Positions 24,152 through 32,979 of a stretch of DNA of 64,000 nucleotides are shown here, in pieces; within the stretch, counting starts at the first letter, position 1, and each line of letters opens with the position of its first letter. The stretch comes from JAJTFW01 sp903922455 (GTDB taxonomy: Bacteria > Bacteroidota > Bacteroidia > AKYH767-A > OLB10): the NCBI GenBank assembly GCA_943329665.2, contig CALQEU020000013.1, forward strand, positions 16,489-80,488, in the 5' to 3' direction. Position numbers and translations under genes: made by a program. Below the pieces are notes generated by a model that did not search any database, was not told the origin of the DNA, and saw only the letters and a program-made list of their open reading frames with translations.

Positions 24152-25015
24152 CTAACTCGTGAATAAAGCGATCATCAACCCAATCTCATCCACTTTCTCC
24201 GTATCTCCTAACTTCTGATAAGAGTACGATAAATTACGAAGCATACGCAAAATCATATCCTTATTGCTGCAAGGTTGGTAATAAGTATTCTGCGGATCGA
24301 GTTTTAGTTTTTTTACAAACTGGTCGATGTCGCCTTTGCCGAACACTGAACCTTTGCTAAACGGATTAATGTAAAACAATACGCGACCTGTATTTCCTTC
24401 CTCACCTTCTCTCACTTCGAGGTACGATAAAATAAAATGCTCGGGTAAATTCACTCCGTAGATGGGGAGTCCGAGCGATTTGGTAACGAGTAAATACAAC
24501 GTAGATAACGCCAAGGGATTTCCCTTCTTACTTTCAATTACACAATTGATATACGAATTTTGTGGAGCGTGGTAGTTGGTAGTATTGCCTGTAAATCCGT
24601 GCTTCGTGAAAAAAATATGGTTCATCACATTCACTTGCTCCAAGGCGGTTAAGCTTTCATTCAGCTCGAGCCAAATATCTTTCTTGATGGTGGCAATGAA
24701 CTGCAATATTTTATCACGATCTAATTCTGGATATTGGTAACGTGCAACAAGCAATGCGCCTTCTAGTAAATCATCGGTATTTGTATGAACCCAAATTTTT
24801 AGATCCTCCAACAACATATCAAATTGAATTTTGTGTACGATGTTGGCAATGCGATGTTGTAAAATGGGATCAAACGCATTCGACCATGCATCTTCCAACA
24901 TGGGAATAACATGCGTACCCAAACTAATTAATTTTTCTTCGATATGCGTAAACACTTCCTGATCGGAATCATCGAGCAAACTAATAAGGGCTTTTACTTC
25001 TGGATCTTTCATCAT
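24152..25015 (-). CDS. SirB1-like transglutaminase-fold protein
   Basis: 287 residues. N-terminal helical repeats (about 1-90) are followed by the SirB1/transglutaminase-like core: NYHAPQNSYINCVIESKKGNPLALSTLYLLV, then LGLPIYGVNLPEHFIL, FYINPFSKG and a C-terminal helical hairpin (MILRMLRNLSYSYQKLGDTEKV). These proteins (PF13369-like) are widespread in Bacteroidota and proteobacteria, often near translation release factor genes elsewhere; the activity is unknown. The family's usual Asn/Asp near the fold's cysteine position is Cys here (INCVIE). Confidence 0.82.
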   Translation of the reverse strand: MMKDPEVKALISLLDDSDQEVFTHIEEKLISLGTHVIPMLEDAWSNAFDPILQHRIANIVHKIQFDMLLEDLKIWVHTNTDDLLEGALLVARYQYPELDRDKILQFIATIKKDIWLELNESLTALEQVNVMNHIFFTKHGFTGNTTNYHAPQNSYINCVIESKKGNPLALSTLYLLVTKSLGLPIYGVNLPEHFILSYLEVREGEEGNTGRVLFYINPFSKGSVFGKGDIDQFVKKLKLDPQNTYYQPCSNKDMILRMLRNLSYSYQKLGDTEKVDEIGLMIALFTS

Positions 25016-25369
25016 TTTTCTTACACAATATTAACCGGTAAGACTATGTCGATCTAAGGTACGGAGGATATTTATAAACGGAAAGATGTTATTTTTGGGT
25101 GGATGTAAGGTGTTGATTTATAATTTTTTGTAAAATATTTAATATTCAAATATCGAAGGGGCAGGATTAGGACTGTTGGGCTGTTGGATTCACTAACTTC
25201 AGCGTGGGTGCTAATATTCATCTGATGGTAGTGATTGCTCTTATATGTGGACTGCTATGGATTTTTCAGGCGCGGAAGGTATTGTGTGTTCACTTCAGGC
25301 AGCAATACGTAATTTTAATCCTCGGACTATTTCTACATCTGTCCATGCTGCCCTCAAGTGCCTCAGGCA
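25016..25369. other. Intergenic region without intact gene
   Basis: Between the SirB1-like start and the fusA remnant. It includes T-rich low-complexity DNA (25080-25150), and short open frames on both strands with no recognisable protein. A direct TTGGGCTGTTGGATT repeat-like piece lies at 25170-25190. The part from about 25200 may be decayed coding sequence, but I cannot identify it. Confidence 0.4.
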
Positions 25370-25537
25370 GCTGCGTAATGCAGCGTTGAATTTATCGAGT
25401 TCGGCGAGCGGAGTGCGCGCTTTGATGATTTGGTAGCCGCCTCGTAAATCCATGCGTCGCTTTTGGAGTTCGCTCATCACATCGCCCATCACAAACTCGG
25501 GTGCCTCTGTTTTTACTTCGTAAATGGGTTCTAGTAA
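25370..25537 (-). pseudogene. Remnant of an elongation factor G (fusA-like) gene, C-terminal domain
   Basis: The reverse strand reads LLEPIYEVKTEAPEFVMGD, then VMSELQKRRMDLRGGYQ and IIKARTPLAELDKFNAALRS. This is the domain V pattern of EF-G (LEPIY, P.EFMGDVM..L..RR, GGYQ.IKA..PLAEL....LRS). A stop codon (25538-25540) precedes it, the part between KRR and GGYQ is shorter than in EF-G, and after LRS the usual TQGR block is lost. It is about 56 codons from a protein of roughly 700. It is a decayed fragment, not a functional gene; the paralogue of origin is unknown. Confidence 0.8.
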
Positions 25538-25787
25538 TTATGGTTGTGCTGCTTGGAAAGCTGATTGATGGCAATGATGGAATGCCGCTGATACTTATTG
25601 ACGTAATCAAAAACACAGACTTAGAGTGATGGTTAAAAATTAGCAAAAGAAAGCATTCGAAACTAGAAAAAGGCATGATTTTACTCAAATTATTTTCCAA
25701 TATTTAGGGATTTTGTAATGTTTTACTCAAAATATTCAAAACCTGAAGTCGCTTTCTGAGGTTAAAAACCCAATTGTAATTAATACC
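25538..25787. other. Intergenic region upstream of the 384-aa gene
   Basis: Contains a 29-codon plus-strand frame from ATG 25549 (begins MVVLLGKLIDGNDGMPLILI) that I cannot assign, and AT-rich sequence. No clear promoter box was found next to the ATG at 25788. Confidence 0.3.
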
Positions 25788-26942
25788 ATGAAGCATATAC
25801 CAGCAATGCCTCCACACATTCAGGAGAAATTTGAAGAAGAAATTAAGGTGGAGATCATCCGCCAACAGACCGAAGAAGAGTTGAAGTCGAACCCTATTTA
25901 CCAGGAGTTTTTCAATAATTATAATCAGGCCAGCGTGGAGAGTTTCATCCGGAACTATGCCCGTCGCAAAGCCTTTTATATGACTCGTGGTCAAGAGTAC
26001 ATCAACCAAGAGGAACAAGTGGCCTTTCGCCATAAAATGATTGCTGAGGAAGGCATATGGGCTATTCAGCAAAAGAAATTGTTCAATCTACAATGTCAGT
26101 GGAGAGCGGAGTTGATCAAATTGAAAGGTGTTGAGCATAGCTCACAATTTCATTTGCTATCGGCAAACATCCAGCATTGTCCGTACATCAGTCCGGTGAG
26201 CAAGGCGGAGATGGAATTATATGTAAGTTTTTTACGTTCAGGTCAGGCGGGTACTCATTTGAGTTATGATAACTGGCAGGATTATGAAACGTTCAAAGCC
26301 GAATATCAAGCCGATTATATTCCATCGATTGATGATATGGAAGATTCGCACATGCCGGCATGGTATCGTTTCTACGATCAGCATATGTCGACCTCCACTT
26401 TGTTAAATCTTCCAGATGTGCGCGGCACCAAAGAAAACCGTTACCGTTCCATTTCTCTTCAGCGTCAATTAGACAAGATGAAAAAATCGAAAGAAGCGAA
26501 GCAAGTCGATTCACGCCCTTACCTCAGCATTTACGATGTAGAAACGGTAGAAACTTTCGTTAAGCAATTCGAAGACCACAAGCTGTTGAAATATTGCAAG
26601 GCGGTAGAGAGCTTCCAAGAGCAATTGGATGAACATATGGAGTTGAATGAAGCGCTGGAAACGTTGAGACAATCAAACTGCAATATCAGCATTAGATCAA
26701 ATAAAGATTGGAAGTCGGCGATTATTGAAGCGGCACAACGATTCGAGTTTTCTCAAATTGCTTGTTTGATGTCGGCGGTACACCAGGAGTATGTGATCCG
26801 CATTGAGAATAGCATTAATTTCCAACAAAGCTTAATCGACAAAAAGCGTGAGGAGTACGCCTATCAAATTTGCGAAAACGCAAAGAGACAAATTTTAGAA
26901 GGAAGAGGAATTTTAGGCGAACCAGAAAATTTTCGCTTTTAA
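25788..26942 (+). CDS. Hypothetical protein, 384 aa, helical and charged
   Basis: I do not recognise a family. The sequence is soluble and rich in Glu, Gln, Lys and aromatic residues, with predicted long helices throughout and no signal peptide. Distinctive stretches: FIRNYARRKAFYMTRGQEYI (about 63-82), HCPYISPVSKAEMELYVSFL (about 125-145), SIDDMEDSHMPAWYRFYDQH (about 180-200) and a C-terminal helix ending ILGEPENFRF. It lies beside the decayed fusA piece and is followed by a terminator-like hairpin, so it looks like a single-gene unit. Confidence is in the coding nature, not in a role. Confidence 0.75.
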   Translation: MKHIPAMPPHIQEKFEEEIKVEIIRQQTEEELKSNPIYQEFFNNYNQASVESFIRNYARRKAFYMTRGQEYINQEEQVAFRHKMIAEEGIWAIQQKKLFNLQCQWRAELIKLKGVEHSSQFHLLSANIQHCPYISPVSKAEMELYVSFLRSGQAGTHLSYDNWQDYETFKAEYQADYIPSIDDMEDSHMPAWYRFYDQHMSTSTLLNLPDVRGTKENRYRSISLQRQLDKMKKSKEAKQVDSRPYLSIYDVETVETFVKQFEDHKLLKYCKAVESFQEQLDEHMELNEALETLRQSNCNISIRSNKDWKSAIIEAAQRFEFSQIACLMSAVHQEYVIRIENSINFQQSLIDKKREEYAYQICENAKRQILEGRGILGEPENFRF

Positions 26943-26969
26943 TTTCTAGCACATATTGATTAGAATCCT

Positions 26970-27000
26970 GGGCGGTAAATTATTTATCGCCCATTTTGTA
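26970..27000 (+). terminator. Terminator after the 384-aa gene
   Basis: GGGCGGTAAA (26970-26979) pairs with TTTATCGCCC (26983-26992), with one G-U pair and a 3-nt loop, and ATTTTGT follows. It lies 28 nt after the stop codon. Confidence 0.7.
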
Positions 27001-27337
27001 TTCGTCATCATTTCAATACTTTTTTGAACCTACCTATGCTAACCGCGTGCGCTAAAGCTATAGCGGTGGCGCAAGCTAGTGTAGGCAGGCACTGACTTAA
27101 TATGATGGTTAAGATTTTTTATGATTATTTTACAAAGAATAATGCTTTATCCTTTGAACGCAGATGACACGGATTAAACGGATTTTCACGGATCTTCCAC
27201 TGCACCCTGAGCTTGCCGAGGAGTGTGCCCCCCCGCGCTTACCTAACGCCTTAGCGGTTAAACTTCAAGTTTAAAGCGAACGAAAACTCCATTTTCAAAT
27301 TTTCAAATCAAACCATCGCGAGGCTTCGCGATCAAAT
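27001..27337. repeat. Intergenic repeat debris between convergent genes
   Basis: Holds an imperfect inverted repeat around GCTAAAGCTATAGCGG (27050-27066), a stretch of the widespread GAACGCAGATGACACGG type (27159-27200) and a palindrome ATCGCGAGGCTTCGCGAT at 27315-27332. The last is the reverse complement form of the element at 7157-7172. No gene seen. Confidence 0.6.
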
Positions 27338-28252
27338 TCAATCAATTTTAAATACTTCACCTTCAATTGCCAACTCCGTATTTTCAAAAACGGTTTTTGC
27401 TTCATCGAGGAGTGGTATAATGTCTTTGTAACGGGCTGAGAAATGTCCGATAACGAGTTTGCCTGCATTCGCTTCTTTTGCAACCAATGCTGCTTCTTTC
27501 GCGGTGGAATGAAAGGTGGCTACTGCTCGCTCTTGCATCTCGTGAAGGAACGTGGCTTCGTGGTAAAGTAAATCAACTCCTTTTATGTCTTCGGCTAACT
27601 CGGGATTGTATAAGGTGTCGGAACAAAATGCATACGACCGACTGGGTTGTGCATCTTCGGTTAATTCTAGATTAGAAATTACATTACCTTCTGAATCAAC
27701 AAAGTTGTCGCCCGATTTGATGCGTGTGTATTGGGTAAATGGAATATTGTGCTCTTGAAGTTTATCTACTTTTAATCGACGTGGACGTGGTTTTTCTCCG
27801 AAAACAAATCCAGTGCAGGGAATGCGGTGATTTAATACGATTGAACGCACATAAATTTCATCATCTTCAAAGAGTATTTCTGGAGCATAATGTCGGATGT
27901 GATGAAAGATGAGATTGTATCTTAAAACCGTTTGCGACGCTCTCAGATGCATTTCAATGATATCCATCAAATCTTGCTGACCAAATAAATGAAGATCCGT
28001 TGAGCGACCTTGTAAATGATAAGTTGATAATAAACCAATCAACCCTAAATAATGATCGCCGTGTAAATGACTAATGAAAATATGACTGATGCGATGGTAA
28101 CGGATCTTGTACTTCAGCATTTGCATCTGTGTACCTTCCCCACAATCGATTAAAAAATGTCGATCACGAAAGACAAGAAGTTGGGAAGTAGGGTGACGAT
28201 CGTAAATGGGAGTAGCAGAACTGCTCCCGAGTATGGTGAGTTCAAACCCCAT
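27338..28252 (-). CDS. rnz: Ribonuclease Z
   Basis: 304 residues, the length of the short RNase Z (ElaC) type. Metallo-beta-lactamase motifs: LGSSSATPIYDRHPTSQLL, the zinc motif SHLHGDHYLGL (HxHxDH), a C-terminal LLYHEATFLHE, the His in TFHSTAKEAALVAKEA and LVIGHFSARY. The enzyme removes 3' trailers from tRNA precursors. The ATG lies 2 nt after the stop of the upstream T9SS-cargo gene, so the two are probably co-transcribed in the minus-strand run from pyrR. Confidence 0.95.
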   Translation of the reverse strand: MGFELTILGSSSATPIYDRHPTSQLLVFRDRHFLIDCGEGTQMQMLKYKIRYHRISHIFISHLHGDHYLGLIGLLSTYHLQGRSTDLHLFGQQDLMDIIEMHLRASQTVLRYNLIFHHIRHYAPEILFEDDEIYVRSIVLNHRIPCTGFVFGEKPRPRRLKVDKLQEHNIPFTQYTRIKSGDNFVDSEGNVISNLELTEDAQPSRSYAFCSDTLYNPELAEDIKGVDLLYHEATFLHEMQERAVATFHSTAKEAALVAKEANAGKLVIGHFSARYKDIIPLLDEAKTVFENTELAIEGEVFKID

Positions 28253-28254
28253 TC

Positions 28255-29010
28255 TTACTTTCGGGAAATAACGAGACGCTTGGTTAAGGTTTCACTATTG
28301 AAAGTCATGGAATACATATACACACCAGGAGCTAAATCACGGGTGTCAAAACGAAGTTCGTTTTCCCCTTGATCAGGAGTTAATAAACTTCTGTACACTT
28401 CTTTTCCGATGAGATTGAATAAGCGAAAATTGACTTCACCACGACTAGGAACTACATAACGAATGTCGGTAAACTCAGCACATGGATTTGGGGAATTTTG
28501 ATTCATGAAAAATCCTAATCCAGTACTTTCGTTAATGGATGAAACAGCACCTGTAACATCAATGAAATAGTAACTTAGTGTATCCACTTGAGTAGTTGGC
28601 TGGCCAAATACAGTACCAATGGAAGTAACGACTGCAGTTATTGTATAGTTTCCAGCAACCGTAGGTGTTCCGCTAATGTCAGCGCAACCATTGCTATTTC
28701 CCGGAAATAAACAGTTGGAAGGATTACATGCGTACGTTAATCCTGGTGGCAATCCTGTCAATGAATTAAGTTCAACAGATACTACAGGAACATTAATAAT
28801 TACACCCGGAAATAATTCAACAGGTGTTGTGGCCGGAACAAAAATTTGCAGCACTTGATTATAGATTACACCAACAGTACCTGCCGATAAACCGGTTGCA
28901 CTATCAGGAGTAATTCCTGGTGTTGTATTGCTTAAATTGGGAACGCATTGCGCTTGGATTTGGAAAGCACTCAATACGATAAAGATGATCAGGAGTAAGG
29001 ATTTCTTCAT
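28255..29010 (-). CDS. Secreted protein with T9SS type A sorting domain
   Basis: 251 residues. The signal peptide (MKKSLLLIIFIVLSAFQIQA, cleaved before QC) precedes a middle part (about 25-160) that is Thr/Pro/Gly-rich with Ig/cadherin-like motifs (LTGLPPGLTYACNPSNC; GTPTVAGNYTITAVVTS) and several Cys. The C-terminal about 80 residues are a type A sorting domain: NQNSPNPCAEFTDIRYVVPS, VNFRLFNLIGKEVYRS, DTRDLAPGVYMYSM and the end TKRLVISRK. Such proteins are exported through the Sec and type IX systems and anchored or released at the surface. It sits between STAS and rnz genes, an odd place for a surface protein. Confidence 0.85.
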   Translation of the reverse strand: MKKSLLLIIFIVLSAFQIQAQCVPNLSNTTPGITPDSATGLSAGTVGVIYNQVLQIFVPATTPVELFPGVIINVPVVSVELNSLTGLPPGLTYACNPSNCLFPGNSNGCADISGTPTVAGNYTITAVVTSIGTVFGQPTTQVDTLSYYFIDVTGAVSSINESTGLGFFMNQNSPNPCAEFTDIRYVVPSRGEVNFRLFNLIGKEVYRSLLTPDQGENELRFDTRDLAPGVYMYSMTFNSETLTKRLVISRK

Positions 29011-29041
29011 AAACTAGATTTTAAGATATAAAGATACTAAA

Positions 29042-29434
29042 TCATTCTTTGATATCCCTTTCAATTTTATCTTCTATTTTTCTTTCGCCTTCAGTTTCAT
29101 TGATAAAATCGATCGCATCATTCACCGTAAGGGCTAAATTTAACACTTTATCGAGTTGTGAAATCTGAACCAATTTCATAACGGTATCACTTAATCCAGT
29201 AATAACAAAAAATCCGCTCGAGTTACGGCAAAGACGGTTTCCTACCAAAATAGCACTTAAACCCGACGAATCGCAATAAAGGGATTCTTCCAAATCGAGA
29301 ATAATATTGTTAAAGCCTTGTGTGTTTAGCAAGAGCAACTCTGACTTCAGCTCAGCTGCTATCAACGTGTTTAGCTTTTGCTCGTGGAGTTTAATGACCA
29401 CGTATTTTTCGGTTTTATCTAGGCTAAAGTGCAT
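29042..29434 (-). CDS. STAS domain protein (anti-sigma factor antagonist-like)
   Basis: About 130 residues from ATG 29432-29434 (MHFSLDKTEKYVVIKL). The STAS fold shows LNTLIAAELKSELLLL, the phosphorylation-site region LDLEESLYCDSSGLSAIL (Ser in DSSG), and LCRNSSGFFVITGLSDTVMK. Such proteins act in partner-switching with anti-sigma kinases. The frame stays open to 29572, overlapping pyrB, but the extension has no STAS similarity. The charged tail (EGERKIEDKIERDIKE) is extra. Confidence 0.85.
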   Translation of the reverse strand: MHFSLDKTEKYVVIKLHEQKLNTLIAAELKSELLLLNTQGFNNIILDLEESLYCDSSGLSAILVGNRLCRNSSGFFVITGLSDTVMKLVQISQLDKVLNLALTVNDAIDFINETEGERKIEDKIERDIKE

Positions 29435-29513
29435 ACAGGTATTTTTTTCAAATTTAACCCTTGTAAAATTAAGATGCAAGTCTTTACGGAATCCTTTGTT
29501 AACGTTTGATTGT

Positions 29514-30446
29514 TCAAATCCCTCGCATCTGAGCCAAGAGGAAAAGCACTGCCATTCGAATGGCAACTCCATTTTCGACCTGATTCAAAATGATGCTGTG
29601 TTCACTATCAGCAATGTCGCTGGTGATTTCTACTCCCCGATTGATAGGCCCAGGATGCATGATTACCAACTGCTTACCTATCCCATCTAAAATGCGCTTA
29701 TTCAACCCATACAACATGGAATATTCTCTTAAGGAGGGGAAGTAGCGAATATCTTGTCGTTCCAATTGGATCCGCAGCATGTTAGCAACATCGCACCAAG
29801 CCAACGCTTTTTTAAGATCGTGCTCCACTTTTACTCCTAAAGAACTTATGTATTTTGGAATTAAAGTGACAGGTCCGCAAACCATCACTTCGGCACCTAA
29901 TTTTTGGAGACAAAGAATATTACTCAGAGCTACGCGTGAATGAAGAATGTCACCCACAATTACCACTTTCTGCCCTTCTACTCGACCCAATTTTTCACGA
30001 ATGGAGAACGCATCCAGCAAAGCTTGTGTGGGATGTTCGTGGGTGCCGTCGCCTGCATTAATGACATTGGCCTTGATGTGTCGAGCCAAGAAAATCGCCG
30101 CTCCTGGTTTTGGATGACGCATCACCACCATATCCACTTTCATGGCTAAAATATTATTGACGGTATCGACTAATGTTTCTCCCTTACTGACCGATGATCC
30201 AGAAGCAGAGAAGTTGACCACATCAGCACTCAACCGCTTTTCGGCTAACTCAAAACTAAGTTTTGTACGAGTGGAGTTTTCAAAAAAGATATTGGCAATA
30301 GTGATATCACGTAATGAAGGAACTTTCTTGATGGGACGATTAATGACATCTTTAAAATTATCGGCAGTTCTGAAAATAAGTTCTATATCCTCCTTGGTGA
30401 GGTCCTTTATTCCTAGTAGGTGTTGAACGCTTAACTGCTCGATCAT
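29514..30446 (-). CDS. pyrB: Aspartate carbamoyltransferase catalytic subunit
   Basis: 310 residues. Carbamoyl-phosphate binding motif FFENSTRTKLSFE, the GSSVSKGETLVDTVNNI loop, MRHPKPGA, NAGDGTHEHPTQALLD, VVIVGDILHSRVALSN, MLRIQLERQD and MHPGPINRGVEI. It catalyses the committed step of pyrimidine synthesis. It lies 4 nt after pyrR, forming a pyrR-pyrB pair. No pyrI regulatory subunit is adjacent. Confidence 0.97.
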   Translation of the reverse strand: MIEQLSVQHLLGIKDLTKEDIELIFRTADNFKDVINRPIKKVPSLRDITIANIFFENSTRTKLSFELAEKRLSADVVNFSASGSSVSKGETLVDTVNNILAMKVDMVVMRHPKPGAAIFLARHIKANVINAGDGTHEHPTQALLDAFSIREKLGRVEGQKVVIVGDILHSRVALSNILCLQKLGAEVMVCGPVTLIPKYISSLGVKVEHDLKKALAWCDVANMLRIQLERQDIRYFPSLREYSMLYGLNKRILDGIGKQLVIMHPGPINRGVEITSDIADSEHSIILNQVENGVAIRMAVLFLLAQMRGI

Positions 30447-30450
30447 GGAA

Positions 30451-30996
30451 TTATTCTTCTGAGATTAACCAAACACCTTCTTCTTCAATTTCGGGATTCA
30501 AATTCACTTTTACTTTTTCGGAAGAGATGGTATCTATGGATTTGCCTATGTAATCAGGTTCAATGGGTAGTTGTCGACTAAATTTTCGGTTGATGAGCAC
30601 CAACAACTCTACGCGTGCGGGTCGACCAAATGCTAAGAGGGCATCTAACCCTGCACGTATAGTTCTTCCAGTGAAGAGCACATCATCAATTAAGACCACG
30701 TGTTTCCCTTCCACAATGAAGTCCATTTTGTTAGCACTTGGGACGATTAGTTCACGACGGCGAAAATCGTCGCGGAAAAAGCTTACATCCAGTTCACCGT
30801 ATTTAATTTGGGTATTGGGTTGGATGTGTTGAATTCGCTCAAAGATCAATTTAGAAAGGATAATGCCTCGAGGTTGGAGTCCGATGATGACCGTTTCGGC
30901 AAACTGATCGTGGTTTTCAATAAGCTGATAGCAAAGACGATCGATAGTAATAGCCAGTAACTCTTTATTGAAAATGAGTTTGCTATTAGTTGGCAT
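30451..30996 (-). CDS. pyrR: PyrR, pyrimidine operon regulator / uracil phosphoribosyltransferase
   Basis: About 181 residues from ATG 30994-30996 (MPTNSKLIFNKELLAITIDRL). The PRPP loop is VVLIDDVLFTGRTIRAGLDAL; IIGLQPRGIILSKLI and GELDVSFFRDDFRR match PyrR. In Bacillus it binds pyr mRNA and also has weak UPRTase activity; whether it regulates by RNA binding in Bacteroidota is not established. The frame extends upstream to 31053, but that part overlaps the rpsA terminator hairpin. It precedes pyrB. Confidence 0.93.
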   Translation of the reverse strand: MPTNSKLIFNKELLAITIDRLCYQLIENHDQFAETVIIGLQPRGIILSKLIFERIQHIQPNTQIKYGELDVSFFRDDFRRRELIVPSANKMDFIVEGKHVVLIDDVLFTGRTIRAGLDALLAFGRPARVELLVLINRKFSRQLPIEPDYIGKSIDTISSEKVKVNLNPEIEEEGVWLISEE

Positions 30997-31042
30997 GGGC
31001 TCAAAATTAATAAAAAACAAAAAGCAAAAACAGTTAACATGC

Positions 31043-31070
31043 AAAAAGGCCACCTGACGGTAGCCTTTTT
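31043..31070 (-). terminator. Terminator of rpsA (or attenuator of pyrR)
   Basis: On the minus strand AAAAAGGCTACC (31070-31059) pairs with GGTGGCCTTTTT (31054-31043) around a 4-nt loop, with one G-U pair, ending in a U run. It lies 21 nt after the rpsA stop and 46 nt before the pyrR start. It may stop rpsA transcription or modulate read-through into pyrRB. Confidence 0.75.
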
Positions 31071-31091
31071 GTAATTTATAGAACGAAGATC

Positions 31092-32936
31092 TTAGTTCTC
31101 GTCTTTCTTTTCAGAACCTTCCAATGAAGTTTTAAGAGCAGCTAAAGATGCGATATCTCCAAGAGTAGATTTCTCCTGATTATCCTTAATCTTCTTCACA
31201 GCTTTTGCTGTTGTACCTGCTTCTTTTTCACGCTCACCTGACTCTGCTTTTTTCACTTCTTGTGCTTTTTCGTCGAAGATACGAGTATGAGATACTACGA
31301 TTCTACGATTCTCTTTGTTGAATTCAATTACTTTGAAATCTAACGTCTCGTGCTCTTTCGCAACCGTACCATCTTCTTTCGTTAACTGACGGTAAGGAGC
31401 GAATGCTTCCACACCATAAGTAGTGAAGATCACCGCAGCACCTTTATCCGTTACTTTTCCAATCACACCACTGTGAAGACTATTCATGGAGAACAAACCT
31501 TCGTAAGTATCCCAAGGGTTATCTTCTAATTGCTTATGACCAAGACTTAGACGACGATTTTCAACATCAACTTCTAAAACGATTACTTCTAACTCTTCAC
31601 CAATTTTAGTGAATTCAGCAGGATGCTTAATTTTCTTGTTCCAGCTTAAATCACTGATGTGAATCAATCCATCAACCCCTTCTTCTAACTCAACAAACAC
31701 TCCGAAATTAGTGAAGTTACGCACCTTCGCCTTGTGTTTAGAAGACACAGGATATTTAGTTAAAATTTCACCCCAAGGATCAGGAGTAAGTTGCTTCAAT
31801 CCTAATGACATTTTATGTTCATCGCGATCGATACTTAAAACTACCGTCTCCACTTCATCACCCACTTTCAAGAAATCTTGAGGGCTACGTAAGTGTTGAG
31901 ACCATGACATTTCAGAAACGTGAATCAATCCTTCTACTCCAGGAATGATTTCAACGAATGCACCGTAGTCTGTTAATACAACTACTTTACCTTTCACTTT
32001 ATCATTCGCATTTAAGTTCTGATCCAATGACTCCCATGGTTGAGCAGTCAATTGTTTTAAACCAAGAGCAATTCTTTTCTTCTCTTCATCGAAGTCAAGA
32101 ATTACCACATTGATACGATCATCTAATTTCAACACCTCTTCTGGATGGTTGATACGTCCCCAGCTAATATCCGTAATATGCAATAAGCCATCAACACCAC
32201 CTAAGTCCATGAAGACACCATAAGACGTAATGTTCTTAACGGTTCCTTCAAGTACCTGGCCTTTCTCCAGCTTACTCATGATTTCTACTTTTTGCTTCTC
32301 CAATTCGTTTTCGATCAACACCTTGTGCGATACAACAACGTTCTTGAACTCTTGATTGATTTTCACAATCTTAAATTCCATCGTTTTTCCAACGTAAACA
32401 TCGTAATCACGAATCGGCTTCACATCAATTTGTGAACCTGGTAAGAAAGCTTCAATTCCGAATACATCCACGATCAATCCGCCTTTGGTGCGGCATTTAA
32501 CGAAACCTGTTACGATTTCATCTTTCTCGAGAGATCCATTCACACGATCCCATGACTTCATGGCGCGTGCTTTTTTATGAGATAGAATCAGCTGACCGTT
32601 TTTGTCTTCTGCTGTCTCTACATAAACTTCAACCGTATCCCCAATTTTTAAATCGGGCATGTGGCGGAATTCAGTTAATGGTACTAAACCATCACTTTTG
32701 TAACCGATATTGATTACTGCTTCCTTGCTCGTAAGACCAATGATTGATCCTGAAACAATTTCACGTTCTAATACCGCATTAAGCGTTGTGTCATACAAAG
32801 CTTCAAGCTTTAAGCGCTCATCTGTTTTGTATGAGTCGAAAGCTTTACCTGAATTGTCCCAATCGAAATCGTTAGGATCAGGCGTTGCAAAGTTTACTTT
32901 AGAGCTATGCTCCGATGTATTTGTAGTTGTTGCCAT
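31092..32936 (-). CDS. rpsA: 30S ribosomal protein S1
   Basis: 614 residues with six S1 motifs. Examples are GLVPLTEFRHMPDLKIGDTV, GKVVVLTDYGAFVEIIPGVEGLIHVSEMSWS and ARVRNFTNFGVFVELEEGVDGLIHISDLSW-type repeats. The C-terminal tail is Lys/Glu-rich (about residues 560-614). S1 holds mRNA on the ribosome and is especially important where Shine-Dalgarno sites are missing, as here. A TTTG/TAACTTTG promoter precedes it. It is the most strongly conserved gene of this block. Confidence 0.95.
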   Translation of the reverse strand: MATTTNTSEHSSKVNFATPDPNDFDWDNSGKAFDSYKTDERLKLEALYDTTLNAVLEREIVSGSIIGLTSKEAVINIGYKSDGLVPLTEFRHMPDLKIGDTVEVYVETAEDKNGQLILSHKKARAMKSWDRVNGSLEKDEIVTGFVKCRTKGGLIVDVFGIEAFLPGSQIDVKPIRDYDVYVGKTMEFKIVKINQEFKNVVVSHKVLIENELEKQKVEIMSKLEKGQVLEGTVKNITSYGVFMDLGGVDGLLHITDISWGRINHPEEVLKLDDRINVVILDFDEEKKRIALGLKQLTAQPWESLDQNLNANDKVKGKVVVLTDYGAFVEIIPGVEGLIHVSEMSWSQHLRSPQDFLKVGDEVETVVLSIDRDEHKMSLGLKQLTPDPWGEILTKYPVSSKHKAKVRNFTNFGVFVELEEGVDGLIHISDLSWNKKIKHPAEFTKIGEELEVIVLEVDVENRRLSLGHKQLEDNPWDTYEGLFSMNSLHSGVIGKVTDKGAAVIFTTYGVEAFAPYRQLTKEDGTVAKEHETLDFKVIEFNKENRRIVVSHTRIFDEKAQEVKKAESGEREKEAGTTAKAVKKIKDNQEKSTLGDIASLAALKTSLEGSEKKDEN

Positions 32937-32979
32937 CTATACAATAGTCTTCCAGCAGGAATGGCCTGCGGAAGGGTTG

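Noticed and set aside
25204..25436. Short plus-strand frames in the fusA-remnant region
   Set aside because: Low-quality overlapping frames antisense to the EF-G remnant.
25549..25638. 29-codon frame MVVLLGKLIDGNDGMPLILI-
   Set aside because: Too short, no start signal and no recognisable family; it is left as unassigned sequence.
29435..29572. N-terminal extension of the STAS protein overlapping pyrB
   Set aside because: It overlaps the pyrB 3' end by 59 nt and lacks STAS features; ATG 29432-29434 begins the domain.
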